Shown piece after piece: positions 12,201-22,239 of a stretch of 64,000 nt of DNA. The stretch spans positions 33,003,176 through 33,067,175 of the forward strand of contig CM049311.1 in the NCBI GenBank assembly GCA_026874595.1. The letters are read 5' to 3'. Below the pieces are notes generated by a model that saw nothing but the letters and a program-made list of their open reading frames with translations, ran no database searches and was not told the origin of the DNA. The translations under genes and the position numbers were made by a program. The stretch comes from Sipunculus nudus (Eukaryota > Annelida > Sipuncula > Golfingiida > Sipunculidae). The stretch's first letter is position 1. Every line of letters starts with the position of its first letter.

Positions 12201-14722
12201 GAGAGAAACCTTAATGATCAGATTAACATACCCAAAGCACCATAAAGCACCCAGCGACCTTCCATGGCAATGACATTAGCATTCTGTTCCCAAAAGGATC
12301 CCCCAACACAGTCCAAAATCATGTTCACTCCTTTTCCTGTAATTGGAGAAATTAATCAAACATAAATTGGCAGGTAATATACATACATATACATTCTACC
12401 CAGATAGTAAATTATTTTGAAAGAGAAGTAATCTAGCTTCAGTCCTATTTTGTGCACAGTGCTTACATACATATGGGGTCTCATGAAATAACTTGTTTTA
12501 CTTGTGTCCTACCATTCTCTCATCAAGTTAAATGCAGTCTTAATTTTGTGACATTATTTCCATTTACACAGACTTAAAATAGGTCCTAATGGTTTGCTGT
12601 ACCTATATGTGTGTGACCGGATGACTGGTTGTCTGTGTCATCTAAAATGAGAAGTCATTTACTGTTCAGTCTTACATGCCTCAAACAAAGCTTGTATTTG
12701 TAAAATATGATATGTGAAATATTCCTTGAAATATTTCTTAATAAACAAGTTTACCATCTCCTTACATCATAACACATATTGTCAGTGGAATCAAAGGTAA
12801 TCATTAAATTCAAAACTGTGTGCAAGTTTACACTGTAATTACTCCCCCCAAAAGTATCTCATTCCACCATTAACACTACTGTTACAACTGGGAACAGAAC
12901 TGAAAAGAAGAGAAAACCTATAACTGCACTGACCATTGGTGAATTCCATGACTTTGTCATCAAACTTTCCCTCTTTATAGTTGAAGCCAGTTTCTGCACC
13001 TAATGATGTTGCCATGGTGATTTTATCAGCTGATCCTGCAGTGACTATGGGATGTCCCCCTGAGGTTTTGATGAGCTGGACTGCTGCTGTCCCGACACCG
13101 CTACCACCAGCATGGATCAGAACTGTGTCACCAACTTCATATTTACCTGGAAAATTAAACTAAATACTTGATACCTGAGAGTTTTATGAGATTTACTCTT
13201 TAATTACATACGGAGTCACACATAGATTTTAAACTGCAAGTGGAAATGGGGGGCGGGGGCACAAATAAATGGGAATTCTCCCTTAAATTGTCACATATGG
13301 GGTTTCCCCATACTTGCTCTGGTCTCCCGTCTCTGTTCAGCAATGTCAGGAAGGGCCATGTCTTTCCCTGTCAAGGTCGATGATCTCATAGAACTTGGTC
13401 TGTAAGACCAGTCATCCCCGCAGTATAAGGACCATGTTTGGACCAGAAATGTGTGGCATATGATCGCAACCAGGCTGAATTGTGTTGACACTTGGATATA
13501 CTGTTACTATGAAAGACAAGTCAATGATGTAGGCCTTGATACATGGGGAAAGGACTAGCCACACAGAAAACTGCTGCTTACATGGAAAAGTGTAACAATG
13601 GACATGCCTACAGTGTTTAGGGATTTAGGGGAGTGTAAATCTGGACAAACCTATTGTGTTGATTGTTTTGGGGGAATGTAACACTGGATTTACCTACAGT
13701 GTTGAGGGTTTGGAGCATTATAATACTGGACATACCTATTGTTGGGGCATTATAACACTGGACTTACCTACAGTGTTGAGGGTTTGGGCAATATAACACT
13801 GTACTTACCTACAGTGTTGAGGGTTTGGAGCATTATAACACTGGACATACCTATAGTGTTGAGGTGTTAAAGCATTATAACACTGGACTTACCTACAGTG
13901 TTGAGGGTTTGGGGCATTATAACACTGGACTTACCTACAGTGTTGAGGGTTTGGAGCATTATAACACTGGACTTACCTAAAGTGTTGAGGGTTTGGGGCA
14001 TTATAACACTGGACTTACCTACAGTGTTGAGGGTTTTGGGGGAATGTTACACTGGACTTACCTACAGTGTTGAGGGTTTTGGGGGAAGTGTAACACTAGT
14101 CCTATCTACATATACAGTGTTGAGACTTTTGTAGAAGTGTAACACTGCATGACTTACCTACAGTGTTGATGATCTGGTAGGCTGTCAGCCAGACCTCTGG
14201 GACAGTGCTGAGGGTTTTAAAGGAGTGTAACACTGCATGACTTACCTACAGTGTTGATGATCTGGTAGGCTGTCAACCAGACCTCTGAGACAGCAGCTGC
14301 CTGAGTAAAGGGCATTGAATCAGGTACAGGTAGTACATGGTCTTCATGTACAGCTGCAAACTCTGCATTCCCTCCACCTGCAAGAAACATGGAGTACTTC
14401 TATTAACTTGGAATGTGCATATATATTATTAACTCTTATGACTACTGATGGCTCTGATAAAGTCAGCATGATTAATGTTGGCTCTGACAAGAATCAACAT
14501 GAAAAATATCTCATTAAGGTGGCACAACAGGCAGAACAATATTTCAGAGGTTTCTTATAGACTGCAAGAATCTATCAAAATACATTTTTTTTTAAATGAG
14601 ATACTTTCAATTATTTCAAGGAAAAATGATAGTGCTGTTGAATATCTTGCCTTTTCTAACTGCTGCCAGAAACACTTATATAAATAAACTCTAACACATT
14701 TTTTCATAAAAAGATGAATTTG

Positions 14723-14796
<74 letters not shown>

Positions 14797-17700
14797 TGCA
14801 CAATAACATTTCTTAATTTGTTCTAATCCTTTATAACCAAATTCTTTTACTAATAATAAATCTTCCAACTCAGTCTGATAATCATAAAAAGCCATATCCC
14901 AAGATTGCAAACTCTCATTTTATTGATAATGTATCACTGCATAGGAGCCGAAAATAATTGATATCTGCTAACTGTCCCAATGCAATATGGGTAATAAGGT
15001 ACTAAGTATAAAGCTGATAAATCTAACTTATGTGAATTATTATATCTACATAAATACATGACACATAATGATAAAGTTGTTACCTCCAAGGAGGGCCATG
15101 ACCCTCTGACCTATTTTCCATCTGGTGGCCTGCGCACCAACTTCCTCAACAATCCCTGCTGCCTCGAGACCTAGGATGTCACTGGCCCCGGGCGGTGGTG
15201 GATAAAAACCTTTCCTCTGAAATCATACCATGAGAGTCCTTGTGAATATCATCACCACATAAAAAACCATGTATGAAGGTTACTTTCAACATACTCTTTG
15301 TTTCCATTCATTTAAACAGTGAATACATTATTTAAAATCCTATACATTTAAAACAGTCATATTATATACAAGTATTTTATTAACTTGTTGACATTACTGG
15401 TCATTGTATTCACCTGATAGGGCCATTATGCTCCGATGAATTCAAGGAACCTTAAACAATTGGTAACATGACTCCCAGAGTGCTAAAATCAGGCATTTTG
15501 CCAATAGACTTTAGGTATAGGTTACCTTATTCTACATCCAGCTGCTACCGTTTGTGCCAATCTGACAAATAGAGTGTTAAAATAATAATCTTTCACACAG
15601 CTTGCAGAGTATAGGTCACAGTGACATTATTTCAGGTTTCCAAGAAATGTTCACATGAACCTCCATGGATCTTAATCAAATTAGAAGTTTCTAGGTACAT
15701 CTGTGACCTTAATCATGCAAATCTGATTTATAAGGTGCTCAAATCAGATTCTTTCACATGTCTTGCAGAATATAGGTCACTATGACCTAATTTCAGGATT
15801 CCAAGAAGATTTGCCTTAGATCTCCTTGGATGTACAGTTAAAAGATTCTAGGTCTAACAGCTATTATCAGCCAGACTGCTTTATTTGAAGGTCTAAAAAA
15901 ATTAGGAAATAAATGCATAAAAAATAGAAAAAATACAATTCACCACTAGCCTGCACGAACTGATTAAACACACCATGATAAATATGCATGCAAGAATCAT
16001 GACGATCAATGCATTAGTTATTCAGATACTAGAGCTGTTGAATCAAATTTTTACTTCTGAGCCCCATAGCGCAGAGGATATGGGTAACAAAGACCTAATT
16101 TCAGGTTTCAAAGTAGATTTTTCTTGGACCTCCGAGGATTTCAGTTTAGAGGATTCTAGGTCCAACAGTTATTGTTTGTGCCCTGTTAACAGATTACTGC
16201 TTCTTTGAAGGTCTCAAAAATAGAGAAACAAGTGACCCATGGGTCAAGACGCTCAGCTGCCAAGCATGACCTGCAACATCATGGGCTGCAATTCACAACT
16301 TCTAGTAAAATTGTTGCAGAACCTATATGCCAATTTTGTTTAAACTTTCTACACTGCCATAAATTCTTATCATATATGTCTGGTTAAAACATAGTGAATG
16401 ATGGTCTGAGGCAAAATGTATGGTTGTTGAGCTATCAGGAACTAATCCCACAGCTTGCTCGATACCTGTCAGTCTCAAAAGGAATACCACACAGGCCACA
16501 TATAAGATCAAAATATAGCAAAAGATCAAGGATATCAATGCAAGAACTAGACATTTCTTGGCAGCCAGAGTATCCCCAGACATAGTAGCCCCCCCCCCCC
16601 TTTAAGAATAGGCCCCCATTTTTAGCAGCATATACTGACACTTGGCATATTTTTTGTTTCTTCCATCTATCAATCCACAATCTTGGTGAAGATATTGGTC
16701 CTGTGACCTTGATCTTTTCAAAGATGTGTCCTGTGACCTTGACCTTTGACCTCATGACCCCAAAATCAATTTGGGTCTTGCTTTTCCAATGGGACATATA
16801 CAAGCCAAGTTTGAAATCTATACATCAATAAAGCAGGAATTATCATCCAGAAACTAATTTTTGGACAGATGGCTCCTGTGACCTTAACCTTTGACCTTGT
16901 GACCTCAAATTTGATAGGGTTCTTCCTCTCTTGGTAGGTGAACTATATGTGCAAGATGAAAGATCTGAGATGAAATGTTTGGCTGAAAATGCATCCACAT
17001 CTTTTTAAAGATGTGTCCTGTGACCTTGACCTTTGACCTCATGACCCCAAAATCAATTTGGGTCTTGCTTTTCAAATGGAACATATACAAGTCAAGTTTG
17101 AAATCCATACATCAATAAAAGAAGGAATTATCATCCAGAAACTAATTTTTTGACAGATGGCTCCTGTGACCTTCACCTTTGACCTTGTGACCTCAAAATT
17201 GATAGGGGTCTTCCTCTATTGGCAGATGAACTCTATGTGCAAGATGAAAGGTTTGAGATGAAATGTTTGGCTGAAAATGCATCCACAATCTTTTTAAAGA
17301 TGTGTCCTGTGACCTTGACCTTTGACCTCATGACCCCAAAATCAATTCGAGTCTTGCTTTTTCAATGGGACATATATAAGTCAAGTTTGAAATCAATACA
17401 TCAATAAAAGCAGGAATTATCATCCAGAAACTAACTATTGGACAAATAGCTCCTGTGGCCTTGACCTTTGGCCTTGTGACCCCAAAATTGATATGGATCA
17501 TCCACTATTGGGGAGTGAGCTATATATTCAAGATGGAAGACCTGGGACGAAAGTTTGGCTTAAAATGCATCCACAGTATCTTTTAAGATGCCAGTCCAGT
17601 GACCTTGACCTTTGACCTCATGACCCTAGAACCTATAGGGTTCTTACTTTAGTGGTGGGCCATACATAAGTCATGTTGAAATCCATATGGCTATCAACAC

Positions 17701-20700
17701 TGGAGATATCATAAGAGGTGTGTGATTTTCACCATATATGGCAATATTCAAGGTCAAGGCCACTCTCATAGGAAAGGTCATGACCCCAATTTAAATAAAC
17801 ATCATCCCATAACCCATACCTATGTATATGCATAATATAAAAGAAATCTGTCCATTAGTTTTTGACTTATAATGCTCACAGTACTGTAAGGTGGCAATTT
17901 TGGGGGTATTAAACGGCACGAAAACAAGTAAAGAATAATAGGTGGCACCACCAGTTTCTGGAACATGACAACCCTATCCATGAGCTTCCATCAACTTGAT
18001 TTTGGGATAAATCCATGCAAGATTTCTTGAGATATTAAAGAATTTGTGTGATTTTCCCCAAAATTAGACCTATTCAAGATCAAGGACACTCTCCTAGTAA
18101 AGGCCATGACCTCATTTTAAATAGGCGTCGTCCTCTTACCCATATCTATACATATACCGAGTTTGGTAAAGTTCCGTGAAATATTTTTTGGGTTATCATG
18201 CCAACAAGATTCATATGCGGCGGCGGCGGGACCGGTATGAAAACATAGTATCCCCTGACTTTGTCTGGGGATACAATTATTGTGATTCGGGTGCTTCCAT
18301 ATTAATTTTATTCAATACAAGCCAACTGTACTGAGCTTTCATAAATGATAGTCATATTTATTAAGAAATCTTTGACCCAATACAAGATTACATTAATATA
18401 CATCCCACTGCATTCACTTTAATAGTTCTTGAGATAATATGTTCTAAAGGAATTTAAAGATGGCTTCCTGGAGGCCATATTGGATTTCTGACAGGTCGGA
18501 AATTGAACAACAAACATCCTCTAAAAGGGACCAAACATCATAAAAAAATCACAGAAACTGCCCTGGCAAAAGGATTTCTAAAATGGCTACCTGGCAGACA
18601 TAATGGTTTTCTGACAAGTCTGACATTTGATATCACACATCCTCCAATAAGACACTAAACTTGTAGCAATTGCTTCAAAGAATGTTACAGTTATGAATGT
18701 CCAAAACAATTCAAAAGGCATGATCAGGTTGGAGAGCTCTCATATCAGATTTATGAACATGCAAATGTAAAAAGTGCAAGTCCAATTTGTTTTAATTATC
18801 AGCTTGCTATTCAATGGGGTCAGCAGGGTAGGTAAACTGCAAAACCTAAAAGAAAAGAAATGCAGAAAGCATCACTAAGAGTCTTGTAATCAAATAAAGC
18901 CATCCTAAATCCAGGTACAGACCCACATATTATCAGAACAAACACTTGCTGGTATATCTGATGATTTGTATAATAATATTCAGATATCTAGAAAACTAAG
19001 TTTATTGTTATGATTCCATGATATAAACTGCAAAATGTTCCCATCATTTTATGAAATCAGTAGCTAAACTTAACACTTAACTCTCATGGTCTTAATGCCT
19101 GGCCAAAGCATTCCAGCAACAATGTTTTTGTTATGCACTAAAGATATATCCTTATCACTCCATGGGCTGATACAAAGGGAGTCATATATCACAAGTGTCA
19201 CTGACAATTATGGGCACATAGTGAGATGTACCAGTTGTGAGTGCCATATGGTTATATATACAAGAAAACAAGAAAAATAGAGATGGTCTACAAAATAAGT
19301 TATTGTGAACATCCCTGACCTATGACCTTGGCCTTTTGCCCACATATCAACTGGATTCTTTCTAAATGATGGGTAACTACTAACCACTTACATCTGGCCG
19401 GGTGTAATTACTTGGCAACCAATGAGTGAATAACTTAGACCTGCAACCTTCAACCTCCTGACCAGCTGACCTCAAAATCAATTAGTTATTTCTTCATGCA
19501 AAAAGACCCATAAATATGAAGTTTGAATCAAATTCAGTGATGCATAGATGTGGCATATGCGAAAGACTGAAGGTTTGGGTTGAACAGTTTCACTTGAAAT
19601 ATGTTCACAAGCATTTAGAACAATATTGTGACCTTGACCTTTGACCTTTTGAACTCAACATCAATAGGCTTCTTCTCCTATTGGTAGGTAAGCCATATAT
19701 GATAGATGGAAAGTATAGATTGAAAAGTTTGCCTGAAAATGACTCCACGCAAGAAGAGGGTGCAGTGAACTTGACCTTTGACCTCAAAATCAACAGGTCT
19801 TTTCCCCTGTTGGCAGAGAAGCGTTATCAGTGCTGAAAGGTTTGGAATGAAAGGTCTACCTTGAAATGTGTCCACAACCTTTTCAAAGAAGTGGATCCTG
19901 TGACCCTGACCTTTGACCTTGTGACCTCAACATCTATAGGATTTTTCTCCCACTTAGTAGGTGAGCTATATGTGAAAGATCAAATAATTGGGATGAAAGG
20001 TTTGGCTTAAAATGCATCCTGAGGCTTTTCAAAGTTTGGTTCTGTGACCTTGACCTTTGACCCTGTGACCTCAAAATAATTATGGTTCTTCCCCTGTTGG
20101 TAGGTGAGCTGTATGTAAAAGATAGAAGGTTTGGGATGAAAATTTTGGCTAAAAGAATTATTTCTGGGGGGTGCAAACACACCCCATAACTTCGAGAATA
20201 TAGGTCGCAGTGACCTAATTTCAGGTTTGCAAGGAGATCTTTTTAGAACCTCTAAGACTGCATAGGGTTCATGGCCCTAGCCCCTATGGTTACAATTTGT
20301 GCCCTGCTAACTGACGGACGGCCGGACGGACGGACAGCCGGCCGGCCGGACAGACGGAAGGACGCTGGACAAGGACCCATCGCTTTAGCCCAGCATGACT
20401 GAAAGTCAGCTGAGCTAAAAAATGGGTAAAAATTGGAAAAAATAGAGGTGCAGCCACCAGTCAGGAGGAACTGATGAAACACTTGGTAATCAATATGCAT
20501 GCAAAAAATAATGGCGATCATGGCATTAGCTATACAGATACTGCAGCTTTTGTATCAAATATTTAATTATTCTTGGGGGTATTACAAGCCCTATAGCTCG
20601 GAGGATATGGGTAACAAAGACCTTATTTCAGGTTTCCAAGGAGATTCTTCATGGACCTCCTTGATTTAAGGTAAGAAGATTCTAGGTCTAATGGTTATGA

Positions 20701-21882
20701 TTTGTGCCTCATTGACAGAAGACAGAAAGACTAGATGTCCAGACAAATGGATGACAGACAAAGAGTTATGGCTTTTTCAAAATATTACAGTTAGTGCCAC
20801 CATTCTGCAGGAAGTGATGAAACGCTCCATGATCAACAAGCATGCAAAGAATCACGGTGATAAGGGCATTAGTTATTCAGATAATGGAGCTTTTGTATCA
20901 ACATTTTAATTATTTGGGGGGGGGGGGGGGGTTGTAGTTTTGAGCCTCATAGCTCAGAGAATATAAGTTGCAATAACCTAATTCCAGGTTTCCAAGGATA
21001 TCATGTATAGACCTATATGGGTGTTCAGTTAGAAGTTTTTAGGTCCAGCGGTTATGATTTGTGCCTTGTTGACTGACGAACGGACGGCCAGCTGGCCGGT
21101 CAGATGGATGGATGGACAGTCAATGGATAAAGAGTGATGGCTATAGCTCAGATAACTTTCAGTCAGCTGAGCTAAAAAACTAACAGTTTATCGACACGTT
21201 ATAATTAATGGAAACCTCCATCTAGATATTTAGTAATTTATCGCACGGGCTTCCTACGACAGCCGTATGTCTACTGTATGGTGCCAGTACAGAGCCGGTA
21301 GGTGGCTGCCTGATGCGTGGCATCAACTTAAGAGCTTGCACTTATGTCAGTTAGGGTTGTTGCAGAGTCCCTGTGGCCTATGAAAAATGCAAGGTTCCTG
21401 TACGTCAACCGCATGAAATAGCACCCCCTGTACCTTGACTGTATCCCTGCTCTGCCCCAGACTTTACTTATGCAATCATGAAACAAATCTTATAAACTTT
21501 TCAGGGCAATTTCAGAAATGGGTAACTGAAGATTTTGGTGTAAATTCAGAAAAGTGTGCATCCAGGAACATCACTGAGGAATATTCACAAATGTATAATC
21601 ACTTATACATGAATAAACCTTTGGAGTATGGGCCAAATAGGTGAAAGGCAAAGGCTTGCATTCATTAGATTGCAGATTTCTAGTTTTGAACATCAGTCAG
21701 TTTTCTTGAGGATGTTTCCAAGTCAATAAATGATGAAACATACACTTAAATTAACCTACACTCACCTGTAAAGTGTCTGCTCTATTGATAGCTGTAGCAT
21801 ACACCTTGATGAGGATGTCCTGATCACCGAGCTTCGGCATTGGGGCATCACCAACGTACAGCTCCTCAGAAGTGCAGCTTCT
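9008..21882 (-). CDS. TP53I3: PIG3/TP53I3-like NADPH quinone oxidoreductase (seven exons, 5' end unresolved)
   Basis: A zinc-independent medium-chain dehydrogenase/reductase of the quinone oxidoreductase branch. The family reduces quinones with NADPH in the cytosol, and human PIG3 is p53-inducible. Exons in transcript order are 21882-21776, 15216-15084, 14377-14246, 13146-12934, 12336-12232, 10069-9978 and 9202-9008. Every junction is GT-AG and the phases chain as 0,1,1,1,1,0. In order the product has the substrate-side motif [20 protein letters not shown], an EAAG segment, the Rossmann nucleotide motif [14 protein letters not shown], the [12 protein letters not shown] segment and a C-terminal [18 protein letters not shown]. 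This is PIG3-like throughout. About 325 codons are visible against roughly 332 in the human protein as remembered. The N-terminal ~20 residues are not in frame with a start codon. The introns carry a TIR element, a splice-donor minisatellite and half-site arrays. Confidence 0.9.
9978..10069 (-). CDS. TP53I3: Oxidoreductase exon 6
   Basis: 92 nt, entered in phase 1 and left in phase 0 through a GTGAGT donor. It encodes [20 protein letters not shown] and then [10 protein letters not shown]. This matches the LLxKRxSLxxxxLRSR segment typical of PIG3, where the chain returns from the nucleotide-binding domain. Confidence 0.9.
11407..12068. mobile_element. ~660-bp TIR element in oxidoreductase intron 5
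   Basis: The left end (AGGCGGTTTTCCATAAGTGC) and the right end (…CACTTATGGAAAAGCATCT) are imperfect reverse complements over about 40 bases. The inner flanks contain repeated CGGACTAC(G/A)CAT motifs, five or more near 11910-12040, which look like subterminal binding repeats. No transposase frame is present. Target duplication is not clear. The architecture resembles the 2577-3353 element, but the terminal sequence differs. Confidence 0.7.
12232..12336 (-). CDS. TP53I3: Oxidoreductase exon 5
   Basis: 105 nt, phase 1 at both ends. It encodes [18 protein letters not shown] followed by [16 protein letters not shown]. This is the Rossmann-fold strand and helix ending in the RWVLYG motif, strongly conserved in PIG3-type enzymes. 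The donor is GTATGT and the acceptor ATTACAG. Confidence 0.93.
12934..13146 (-). CDS. TP53I3: Oxidoreductase exon 4 (NADPH-binding)
   Basis: 213 nt, phase 1 at both ends. It encodes [20 protein letters not shown] and onward to the [10 protein letters not shown] segment. The [14 protein letters not shown] stretch is the glycine-rich AxxGxxG dinucleotide-binding loop of this family. TAGSADK follows at the end of the second beta strand, where NADPH specificity is set. Confidence 0.93.
13147..14245 (-). other. Oxidoreductase intron 3, filled largely by a splice-donor minisatellite
   Basis: The intron runs from the GTAAGT donor at 14245 to the TTTTCCAG acceptor at 13147. About 60% of it is the tandem array described at 13600-14245. 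A stretch of about 350 bases next to exon 4 (13200-13560) is unique-looking and carries no signal recognised here. Confidence 0.85.
13600..14245. repeat. 42-bp minisatellite made of exon 3 end plus donor site
   Basis: About fourteen units, many 42 bases long (for example 13887 to 13929), share the core ACTTACCTACAGTGTTGAGG. On the minus strand this reads as the last bases of exon 3 (TCAACACTGTAG) followed by GTAAGT. Thus most units carry a copy of the real exon/donor boundary at 14246/14245. The two units nearest the exon are larger: an 88-bp period (14147 to 14235) includes about 45 bases of exon 3 coding sequence, with a few substitutions. Units further away are more diverged, as expected of an array growing from the exon boundary. 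Confidence 0.9.
14246..14377 (-). CDS. TP53I3: Oxidoreductase exon 3
   Basis: 132 nt, phase 1 at both ends. It encodes [20 protein letters not shown] and then the [20 protein letters not shown] segment. This is the end of the substrate domain and the helix leading to the nucleotide domain. It matches the AAAxPExWLTAxQ motif of the family. Its 3' end and donor seed the adjacent minisatellite. Confidence 0.93.
14726..14792. repeat. (TA)n microsatellite
   Basis: About 33 uninterrupted TA units in intron 2 of the oxidoreductase. Confidence 0.97.
15084..15216 (-). CDS. TP53I3: Oxidoreductase exon 2
   Basis: 133 nt, entered in phase 0 and left in phase 1 at a GTAACA donor. It encodes [20 protein letters not shown] and continues through [19 protein letters not shown]. 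The YPPPPGAS motif and the ExxGxVxxVG element are hallmarks of the PIG3 and zeta-crystallin-like quinone reductases. Confidence 0.94.
15580..16210. repeat. Degenerate interspersed repeat copies
   Basis: Near-copies of a module occur around 15590-15900 and 16050-16205. The module has ATATAGGTCACAGTGACCTAATTTCAGG-like sequence, then a GAC-CTCC segment, then TTCTAGGTCCAAC and TTTGTGCC. Further copies occur at about 20190-20420, 20590-20760 and 20940-21175. The family name is unknown. It is old, as the copies differ considerably. Confidence 0.65.
16700..17700. repeat. ~145-bp tandem array rich in TGACC half-sites
   Basis: Seven units spaced about 140-150 bases (near 16732, 16871, 17020, 17167, 17307, 17456 and 17600) each centre on TGTGACCTTGACCTTTGACC, exact or nearly so. 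Odd and even units differ between blocks (CTCATGACCCCAAAATC versus CTTGTGACCTCAAA), giving a dimeric higher-order unit of about 290 bases. On the minus strand the core reads AGGTCAAAGGTCAAGGTCAC. It lies in intron 1 of the oxidoreductase. Similar sequence is, to my memory, widespread in mollusc genomes, so this is probably a dispersed repeat rather than a local invention. Confidence 0.85.
17700..18275. repeat. Continuation of the interspersed repeat, ending in a GGCGGCGGCGGG segment
   Basis: Two similar halves (about 17700-17890 and 18030-18200) share GATCAAGGACACTCTCCTAG-like and GGTCATGACC motifs. The segment ends near 18220-18275 with GCGGCGGCGGGACCGG and TATCCCCTGACTTTG, and looks like a repeat terminus. 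No coding potential is seen. Confidence 0.5.
18276..19300. other. Intronic stretch without recognised features
   Basis: Part of oxidoreductase intron 1. Two diverged copies of an AAGGATTTCTAAAATGGCTnCCTGGnnG-like segment (about 18455-18510 and 18570-18630) suggest an old duplication. Nothing else is supported. Confidence 0.4.
19305..20085. repeat. Second array of TGACCTTTGACC modules
   Basis: Further diverged copies of the same module occur near 19310, 19626, 19765, 19900 and 20041, again about 140 bases apart where adjacent. All are in oxidoreductase intron 1. Orientation matches the 16700-17700 array. Confidence 0.8.
20190..21175. repeat. Interspersed repeat copies with GACGGACGG tails
   Basis: Three copies of a module occur. 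It runs from CATAGCTC(A/G)GAG-ATATGGGTnnCAA, through TTTCAGGTTTCCAAGGAGAT, to CTGACGGACGGACGG and finally GTCAGCTGAGCTAAAAAA. Copies lie at about 20190-20420, 20590-20760 and 20940-21175. A G run of about 17 sits at 20916-20932. No coding capacity is present. Confidence 0.65.
21776..21882 (-). CDS. TP53I3: Oxidoreductase exon 1 (in-frame part), N terminus disrupted
   Basis: The exon ends in phase 0 at a GTGAGT donor. In frame it encodes [20 protein letters not shown] and then [16 protein letters not shown]. This aligns with the family N-terminal region ENLYV…LLKV…NRAD. Going upstream in this frame, a TGA lies at 21885-21883. An ATG at 21901-21899 opens [11 protein letters not shown], a plausible family start, but in another frame and ending at a TGA. 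A 17-nt near-duplication (GCTGCACTTCTGA twice) lies between the two. An ATTACAG acceptor sits just upstream at 21917. Either a true first exon splices inside this segment, or the start is frameshifted in this allele or assembly. Confidence 0.8.
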
Positions 21883-21916
21883 TCAGAAGTGCAGCCTGCA
21901 TCGTGCTACAGTACAC

Positions 21917-22235
21917 CTGTAATAGATGTGATTTAATTATCAGTGGACTAGTGTCCACTTTTTTAGGGACTTAGAGTTGGACTCTAGGGCCCTGGACTTG
22001 CACTCTGATTAGGAAGTACGAACTTAAGAAATCAGACTGACTATATATACCAAGAATAACTCTGCATCAGGGAACAAAATGTAGTTAAATATTCAAATGA
22101 AAAGCAGGTGTTAACTGACATAAATATGTGTATCATTATCTCAAATTTTGGTGACTAATTTCTTTTAATATGAGATTTGTATTAGACTCAGATTTGGACA
22201 TCTGTTCCAAACGACTCAGACTCAAGGGAGGTTGA
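21917..22235. other. Unannotated stretch upstream of exon 1
   Basis: No upstream coding exon was recognised. Around 21960-22020 short segments (GGACTCTAGGGCCCTGGACT) resemble single diverged units of the minisatellite that begins at about 22240. Confidence 0.4.
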
Positions 22236-22239
22236 CTCT

